Shown here one piece after another: positions 58,961-64,000 of a stretch of DNA of 64,000 nucleotides. Location of the stretch: contig JBJXGX010000348.1 of the NCBI GenBank assembly GCA_046160305.1, forward strand, positions 1-64,000, given 5' to 3'. The notes beneath the pieces were generated by a model. It was not told the origin of the DNA. It searched no databases and saw only the letters and a program-made list of their open reading frames with translations. Position 1 is the first letter of the stretch, and the number at the start of each line of letters is the position of its first letter. A program made the translations under genes and the position numbers. This stretch comes from SHXR01 sp046160305. GTDB taxonomy: Bacteria; Pseudomonadota; Gammaproteobacteria; Burkholderiales; SG8-39.

Positions 58961-59944
58961 TCACTCAGCCTTCAACCCCATCGCCTTCACGACGTCCCGG
59001 AATCGCTCATTGTCGCGGCGGATCCGATCGCTGAATTGTGCAGGCGTTTCCTTCAACACTTCCATGCCGCCATCAGAAAGCCGCTTTTGTATCGCCGGAT
59101 CGTCCTGAAACGCGTGAATGTGTCGACCCAGCGTGGCGATAATCGTGTCTGGCGTCCCCTTCGGTGCCGCCACACCAAACCACGTCGTGAATTCATAACC
59201 AGGCAGGCCCGCCTCGTCCGCCGTGGGAAGATCGGGAGCGCCTTGGAGCCGCTTGGACTGTGCAACGGCAAGTGCGCGTAGCTTGCCCGAGGCAAGGTGC
59301 GCACGCACCGCACCCAAGCCGACAAACACGACATGAACCTGTCCACCCACCAGATCGGTCACAGCCGGCCCCGCGCCGCGATAGTGCACATGCGTGAGCT
59401 GAACGCCCGCCATCCGCGCGAACAATTCGCCCGCGAAATGCGGGACGGTAGCGATGCCGGCCGAACCGTGATTGATCTTTCCCTGCTCGTGTTTGGCAAG
59501 CGCAATGAACTCCCCGAGGGTTCGCGCCTGAACGGTCGCGTTGACGACGACGAGAATCGGCGAGGTGGTCAGCGGCGCCACCGGCGCGAGATCATTCAAC
59601 GCATCAAAACCCAGGTCCTTGAAGATATACGGGTTGATTGCAACGTTGCCGAGTTGGATAAGGCCGATCGTGTAGCCATCGGGGACCGCCTTCGCGATCG
59701 CTTCAACCCCGAGATTGCCGCCGCCGCCCGCGCGATTCTCGACCAACATGCGCTGACCCAATGCGCGATCCAGATGATCCGCCGCAAGGCGTGCCGGTAC
59801 GTCCATCAACCCGCCCGGCGCGGTCGGAACTATGATGCGCACCGGTCGATTCGGATAATCCTGCGCGACCGCCGACAATGCGATCCATCCGACGGCGAGG
59901 ATGATCAATCGCCCGATTCGATTGACGTGCATTCGCTTCGCCAT
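58961..59944 (-). CDS. Bug/TctC-family tripartite tricarboxylate transporter receptor
   Basis: A 327-aa periplasmic solute receptor. A signal peptide (~1-27, ends A-V-A-Q-D) is followed by Y-P-N-R-P-V-R-I-I-V-P-T-A-P-G-G, the usual N-terminal strand-loop. The ligand region includes G-S-A-G near 157 and H-V-H-Y-R-G-A-G-P-A near 179. Bug receptors serve TctAB permeases or sensory systems; neither is encoded nearby. AAGGGG upstream supports the ATG at 59944. Confidence 0.9.
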   Translation of the reverse strand: MAKRMHVNRIGRLIILAVGWIALSAVAQDYPNRPVRIIVPTAPGGLMDVPARLAADHLDRALGQRMLVENRAGGGGNLGVEAIAKAVPDGYTIGLIQLGNVAINPYIFKDLGFDALNDLAPVAPLTTSPILVVVNATVQARTLGEFIALAKHEQGKINHGSAGIATVPHFAGELFARMAGVQLTHVHYRGAGPAVTDLVGGQVHVVFVGLGAVRAHLASGKLRALAVAQSKRLQGAPDLPTADEAGLPGYEFTTWFGVAAPKGTPDTIIATLGRHIHAFQDDPAIQKRLSDGGMEVLKETPAQFSDRIRRDNERFRDVVKAMGLKAE

Positions 59945-60051
59945 ACGAAAAGCCCCTTGGCATTGAGTCCTTGGGCCCATCATAGCGGGACACGTCCGAA
60001 TCGGTGAATCCCTCGAACCGATGCATGCCCCACGCAGCCTGGAGGAACACC

Positions 60052-61149
60052 ATGGATGAGCGCTTCGATCCAACTGCCCTGCCGATTCGCGCCGGGTTGG
60101 CCGCCGAGCGGGAACGCGCTTGGCTGCGCCTTGCGGCGCCCGGGACCTGGTGGAATAGCGCAACGAGGCTCGCCATCGCAGCCGAAGTGCGCAACGCCTC
60201 CGCCTGCTCGCTGTGCCAAGAACGCAAGGCGGCATTATCACCTTACGCGATCGAAGGAGTGCATCACGGGCTTGGTGCGCTTCCTCTGCCCATCATCGAA
60301 ATCACCCATCGTGTGGCGACCGATGCCGGCCGCATCACACCAGCCTGGATCGACACATTGCGCGGCGCGGGTATCACGGACGAGCAATACGTCGAGACCG
60401 TTGGTATTGTCGCCCTTGTCATCGCGCTCGACACGTTCGATCATGCGTTGGGACTGGCGCGGCGTCCGTTGCCGCCGATTCAGCCGGGCGAACCGACCAG
60501 GCATCGGCCGGCCGGGGCGAAGCACGATCTGGCGTGGGTACCGACGGTCGCGCCGGAAGCACTGACCGCGGATGATCCCGACCCCTACGCAGTGCACGGC
60601 GCGAAGAACATTCACCGCGCCTTGAGCCTGGTCCCGCAAGAAGTGATCAATTTCTTCGATCTCGACGTCGAACTCTACTTGAAGGACCACGAGATCCGTG
60701 ACTTCGCGACCGAACATCGCGCGCTGACCCATCCGCAGATCGAGCTCATCGCGGGTCGCGTGTCGGCGTTGAATGGGTGCTACTACTGAACAGTCAGTCA
60801 TACCGCGCTGCTCCGTGCGAGCGGCGAACATGCGGGCGAGCACTTCAAGCTGGATCAGCTCATGGCTGGTGACGGTGCCGCCACCGGCGTGCATCACGGC
60901 GCGCTGCTGATCGAGTTTGCCGAAGTGATGCTCGGCGCTGACGCGAATCACCAGGTGCGAGTACGGAAAGCGGTGCAAGACACTCTGGGTGCAGCCGCGC
61001 TGGTTGACGCGGCAGCAGTCGTGGCTTCGTTCAATGCAGTGGTCAAGATCGCGGATGCCATCGGCATCCCGCTGGAAGCCTACAAGGCTGAAGCGACGCG
61101 GGCGTTACGGCAGGAGATCGACCTCGATCGGCTACGGCGCGAAACATGA
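60052..61149 (+). CDS. AhpD-like alkylhydroperoxidase selenoprotein (in-frame TGA read as selenocysteine)
   Basis: A 366-codon frame of 365 aa if TGA 60787-60789 is read as selenocysteine. The frame is open on both sides and the sequence continues as one domain: C243-Y-Y-U246-T-V-S-H250 reproduces the C-x-x-C-x3-H redox motif of AhpD/carboxymuconolactone-decarboxylase proteins, with U in the second cysteine position. A first half-domain has C52-S-L-C55. The start ATG 60052 has GGAGGA 6-11 nt upstream. A hairpin with the loop CGUGC follows the UGA. The expected function is thiol-dependent peroxide reduction. Without selenocysteine insertion the product would be a 245-aa protein. selA, selB, selC and selD are not in the window. 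Confidence 0.85.
60806..60826 (+). promoter_or_regulatory. Candidate bacterial SECIS hairpin
   Basis: An 8-bp stem (cgctgctc 60806-60813 with gagcggcg 60819-60826, one G-U wobble) is closed by the 5-nt loop CGUGC (60814-60818). The loop starts 25 nt after the last base of UGA, inside the 16-37 nt window known for bacterial SECIS elements, and it carries a G in the first two loop positions followed by U. The stem lies within coding sequence, as bacterial SECIS elements do. Confidence 0.6.
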
Positions 61150-61239
61150 CCCGGCGCCGAACGAAGCAGCGCATGATGCGAGGTTCGCGTAGAAATGAAG
61201 TAGTCGATACGGGGGTCTCACAATGAAGGGTCATGCAAC

Positions 61240-62217
61240 GTGAAAATCAGAACGTTGTTTCTTCTATTCGTAATCGCGTTTGTCTGCCATAGCGTACGCG
61301 CACAGGAATCAACGGCGAAGGAATGGCCGGCGAAACCGATCCGTTTAATCGTTCCTTATCCGCCCGGGGGCGGTACCGATGTCATTGCACGAATCGTGCA
61401 ATCTCCGCTGGCCGAGGCCCTTGGGCAGCAGATCGTGATCGAGAACAAGGGCGGCGCTGGCGGCGCTGTTGGGACCGAGATGGCGGCGAGATCCGTTCCC
61501 GACGGTTACACGCTTCTGTTCACGCTCTCCTCGCATACGATCAATCCGCTGCTGTATCGCCTGAGCTACGACGTGCGAAAGGACTTTGCTGCGATTTCGA
61601 TGGTTGTGAGTGTGCCGCAGCTGATCGCGGCGAATCCCGCGGGAACAGTGAGCAACTTGCGGGAGCTGATTGACGCCGCGCGGCGTCAGCCGGGCAAGCT
61701 GGCGTTCGCATCGGTTGGCAACGGAACGCCATCGCATATCGCTGCGGAACTGCTGAAGCATCGCATGGGCATCGAACTCGTCCACATTCCTTACAAGGGC
61801 GGCGGACCAGCGGTGGCCGACACGATCGGCGGGCACGTTCCCTTTATTTTCGTGACGATGCCCGCGGCACTTTCGCAAGCAAGAGCCGGAAAGCTTAGGC
61901 CGCTCGCGGTGACGACGCGCAAGCGTTCGCCCGCCGCTCCGGATATTCCGACGGTCATGGAGGCGCTTGGCATTGCCGATTTCGACGTCGATTCTTGGTA
62001 TGCGATTTTTGCCCCCGCAGAGACGCCGAACGCGATCGTTCGACGCCTGCAAAGAACCATTGCACAAATCGTTCATCAACCGGAGGTCAAGAAGAAGCTT
62101 CTCGATCAGGGCGCCGATTCAGTGGGTGGAACGTCGGAGGATCTCGATAGGGTCGTGCATCGTGAGATCGAGAAATGGACCACGTTGATTCGTGATGCTG
62201 GAATCAAGGCTGACTGA
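61240..62217 (+). CDS. Bug/TctC-family tripartite tricarboxylate transporter receptor
   Basis: A 325-aa periplasmic receptor starting at GTG 61240. A signal peptide (1-~21) is followed by W-P-A-K-P-I-R-L-I-V-P-Y-P-P-G-G-G-T-D near residue 29 and the ligand-loop motif H-I-P-Y-K-G-G-G-P-A near 184. It is not a recent copy of the receptor at 58961-59944; the two share only family-level resemblance. The stop codon abuts the stop of the convergent TauE/SafE gene with no gap. No TctA or TctB gene is adjacent. Confidence 0.9.
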   Translation: MKIRTLFLLFVIAFVCHSVRAQESTAKEWPAKPIRLIVPYPPGGGTDVIARIVQSPLAEALGQQIVIENKGGAGGAVGTEMAARSVPDGYTLLFTLSSHTINPLLYRLSYDVRKDFAAISMVVSVPQLIAANPAGTVSNLRELIDAARRQPGKLAFASVGNGTPSHIAAELLKHRMGIELVHIPYKGGGPAVADTIGGHVPFIFVTMPAALSQARAGKLRPLAVTTRKRSPAAPDIPTVMEALGIADFDVDSWYAIFAPAETPNAIVRRLQRTIAQIVHQPEVKKKLLDQGADSVGGTSEDLDRVVHREIEKWTTLIRDAGIKAD

Positions 62218-62952
62218 TCAGTTCCGTAGGATCAGCAATGCGCCGCTCGCGACTAGGAGCAGACTGATGAAACGAACGAACACCCGCGGCGACAGACCGA
62301 TATGCACGCGGCCGCCGACGAACAGGGCAACCACGGCAAGCGGCAGTGCCATAACCAGATAAACTAGCAATTCGCGGTTGAAGAGTCCGATGGTGGCGTA
62401 CGCGATCAGGCGAATGCCGCCATCAATCAGGTAGTTGGCGGCAAATGTCGATCGTAATGCCGTCTTGTCGAGGATTCGCATCGAGAAGTAGATGACATAG
62501 AAAGGGCCGCCCGCATTGAAAATCGCCCCCATGAGCCCGCCCAAGAATCCGCAATAAGTCGCGGCGATCCGCGAAGCTCGCACTGCCGGAAGTACGATGA
62601 GTTGATAGATGGCGTAGACGATCACAAAGCAGCCCAGCGCCTTGGCTAGATTCTCCGTCGCGACATTGTTCAAGATCAGCAATCCCGTTGCGACGCCGAT
62701 GATGGTGAACGGCAACAGCGCGATCAGTTCTGTCCAGGCAATCGCCCGGCGGTTTCGCAATCCCTGACTCGCCGAGCCGATGTAATCGAGGCACACCACG
62801 AGGGGGACAACGATGGACAAGGGCGCCACCAAGGTCAAGAGTGGCACCGCGATCAGCCCGGAGCCGAATCCGGCTATCCCCCTGACAAGGTAGGCGACCA
62901 GAATTACGATCGCCGCATAGGCGGTCGTTCCGGCGCCCGCAGCCTCGATCAG
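62218..62952 (-). CDS. TauE/SafE-family membrane protein, probable CTG start
   Basis: A 244-aa sulfite-exporter (TauE/SafE) family protein with about eight hydrophobic segments. The family's N-terminal G-x-x-G-F-G-S-G-L-I-A-V-P motif sits near residue 28 and G-G-L-M-G-A-I-F-N-A-G-G-P near 136. ATG, GTG and TTG are all absent between the upstream in-frame stop and that motif; the first usual start (GTG 62847) would cut off the first helix. CTG 62952 overlaps the stop of the TauD-like gene as CTGA, mimicking the common ATGA coupling, and gives the usual length. I therefore annotate from there. Confidence 0.7.
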   Translation of the reverse strand: MIEAAGAGTTAYAAIVILVAYLVRGIAGFGSGLIAVPLLTLVAPLSIVVPLVVCLDYIGSASQGLRNRRAIAWTELIALLPFTIIGVATGLLILNNVATENLAKALGCFVIVYAIYQLIVLPAVRASRIAATYCGFLGGLMGAIFNAGGPFYVIYFSMRILDKTALRSTFAANYLIDGGIRLIAYATIGLFNRELLVYLVMALPLAVVALFVGGRVHIGLSPRVFVRFISLLLVASGALLILRN

Positions 62953-63923
62953 GTAGGGCCTCGACCTTCGAGGTGCAGGGTTCCCTCATCGCGATTCCAG
63001 AGCCGCAGCATATGGCGCGAACGCGAAGCATCCGGCGCATCCTCGAACGCCGTCCGACTATGGGCGAATTGGCGGTTGTTGATGTACTGGAATTGCCCGC
63101 GCTCGATGCGGAACTCGATCCAGTGCTCGGGGTTATCGAGAATCTTGCGCAAAGCGAGCAGGGCTTCGCGACCTTTATTGTCCAACGGCTGACCAGCCAA
63201 TTCCTGGCCCTTATGGATATAGTCTTCGTAGTGGCGTGCCGCGAGCGTGGCGTTTTCGTACTCGTACACCGGCTGCATCGCGAAGCGCGATGACTCGGGC
63301 GCATGCTCGGCCTGCCTGTCCCATGCGAACGGCCGGTATAGGCGCGCGAGCAGCTCCGGGCTTTGCCGTAGCATCAGGTTGTGCGCTGTCACCAGACTGG
63401 CGAACCGACTCATTCCCCCAGACGGCGCACTCTCGAGGCAAAACAATCCCACAAACGCGGGCGGCTTCCAAAGCCACCCACCGTCAGTATGGAACGGCTG
63501 GTCGAGGTTGGTGACCGATCGGCGCACGCCATAGGCGAGCGGCTGTCCGGAATCTTTGACGTCGTAGATGCGACCACCGTCCCACTTCTGGTTGACGACT
63601 TGCCCGAGCGTGCACGCGAGCAACCAGCCGATCGCGCGACCTTCGTTTGCGCCATATCGCTCCACCGGAACCCGATCCACGACGGCTAGTCCGCCGCCTT
63701 GCAGCAGGCGGCGGCGTACTTGCGCCATTACCTCGATGCAAGACGAGAGCTCGAACCGGTCGGGCCGCAGCGCCTCGGTTCGCACGCCGTCCTTGCGAAT
63801 GCGTGCAACCACCGCTTCAATCTCAGCAATGGCCTCCGATGGAAATGGCACGAGCCAATCCGCCGGCTGCAATTGATCCCGCATCCATGCCTGCGGCCCA
63901 GCGATCTCTTCATTCAACATCAT
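62949..63923 (-). CDS. TauD/TfdA-like Fe(II)/2-oxoglutarate dioxygenase
   Basis: A 324-aa oxygenase with the iron-binding H-x-D in P-F-H-T-D-G-G near residue 146 and the distal histidine region Q-F-A-H-S-R-T-A-F near 290 with the 2-oxoglutarate-binding arginine. The group resembles taurine dioxygenase and gamma-butyrobetaine hydroxylase relatives. Its stop overlaps the TauE/SafE start (CTGA), so a joint role, such as oxidative release of sulfite or an acid followed by its export, is conceivable. ATG 63923 (M-M-L-N-E-E) was taken as start. Confidence 0.87.
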   Translation of the reverse strand: MMLNEEIAGPQAWMRDQLQPADWLVPFPSEAIAEIEAVVARIRKDGVRTEALRPDRFELSSCIEVMAQVRRRLLQGGGLAVVDRVPVERYGANEGRAIGWLLACTLGQVVNQKWDGGRIYDVKDSGQPLAYGVRRSVTNLDQPFHTDGGWLWKPPAFVGLFCLESAPSGGMSRFASLVTAHNLMLRQSPELLARLYRPFAWDRQAEHAPESSRFAMQPVYEYENATLAARHYEDYIHKGQELAGQPLDNKGREALLALRKILDNPEHWIEFRIERGQFQYINNRQFAHSRTAFEDAPDASRSRHMLRLWNRDEGTLHLEGRGPT

Positions 63924-64000
63924 GTTCGGCTCTCATCGAAGCCGCCTGAGGCCAAGGTAGGAAGCCTAGCCGAAATCGGGAAAGGACGAGAAGACACCGC
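63924..64000. other. Window end, no feature seen
   Basis: The last 77 bases contain the upstream region of the TauD-like gene. No promoter or reading frame was recognised. Confidence 0.3.

Noticed and set aside
60787..60789. The TGA as an ordinary stop or simple nonsense mutation
   Set aside because: Its place at the redox cysteine, the intact frame downstream and the hairpin fit selenocysteine better; a pseudogene would be expected to show further damage. Cannot be excluded without checking selenocysteine machinery genes.
1..64000. tRNA, rRNA, tmRNA or riboswitch
   Set aside because: No T-loop consensus with matching acceptor stem, no rRNA segments and no recognised riboswitch pattern were seen by eye; a covariance search would be decisive.

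Overview
The window is a high-G+C chromosomal segment that looks like a betaproteobacterium, probably Burkholderiales or a relative. Evidence for this is the housekeeping order (smpB divergent from ratA-rnfH, then a DUF4124 gene and guaB-guaA-tadA; ispD-ispF; cysE/trmJ/suhB; mltG-tmk-holB-tatD), plus two Bug/TctC-type solute receptors, which are typical of that order. No rRNA, tRNA, CRISPR array, insertion sequence or prophage was recognised.

Layout. 0-6.1 kb: an acyl-CoA dehydrogenase pair, then a three-gene operon of response regulator, NMT1-like periplasmic binding lipoprotein and hybrid histidine kinase. 6.1-15.4 kb: a persulfide-dioxygenase fragment, a RIO kinase, and a catabolic-looking run (SnoaL-like protein, GST, amidohydrolase, mandelate-racemase-type enolase, SDR, Rieske oxygenase, FAD monooxygenase). 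15.5-17.2 kb: DUF1178, a PLP dehydratase and a CopZ-like metal-binding protein. At 17,256-17,283 there is a near-canonical dif site (central region and XerD arm identical to the E. coli site), so the window probably contains the replication terminus; most genes on the left read toward it from one side and 17.4-21.8 kb reads toward it from the other.

17.4-21.8 kb: ankyrin protein, tatD, holB, tmk, mltG. 21.9-28.7 kb: ygfZ, an NRDE protein, a GNAT, a fused aldolase/SDR coupled to mtnA and a SnoaL-like gene, an L,D-transpeptidase and tadA. 28.7-31.9 kb: an accessory insert splits tadA from guaA. It has an XRE/ImmA-IrrE regulator with an unknown 111-aa partner, and a divergent AbiEi/AbiEii toxin-antitoxin pair around an AT-rich, repeat-bearing intergenic region. 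31.9-46.5 kb: guaA, guaB, DUF4124, rnfH, ratA, smpB, ispF, ispD, mfd, a Sel1 protein, serB, cysE, trmJ, suhB.

46.5-64 kb: a luciferase-like monooxygenase, an MFS exporter, a decayed TonB receptor, and a second catabolic cluster (SDR, LigA/LigB ring-cleavage dioxygenase, Gfo/Idh oxidoreductase, SDR, EntE-like aryl-AMP ligase, amidohydrolase). After these come two Bug receptors flanking an AhpD-like gene, then a TauE/SafE permease and a TauD-like dioxygenase. The AhpD-like gene at 60,052-61,149 is the most striking object. Its frame runs through a single in-frame TGA that sits exactly at the second position of a CxxC redox motif (C-Y-Y-U-T-V-S-H), and an 8-bp hairpin with a GU-containing loop follows 16 nt later. 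This is the pattern of a bacterial selenoprotein, and a standard gene caller would truncate or split it.
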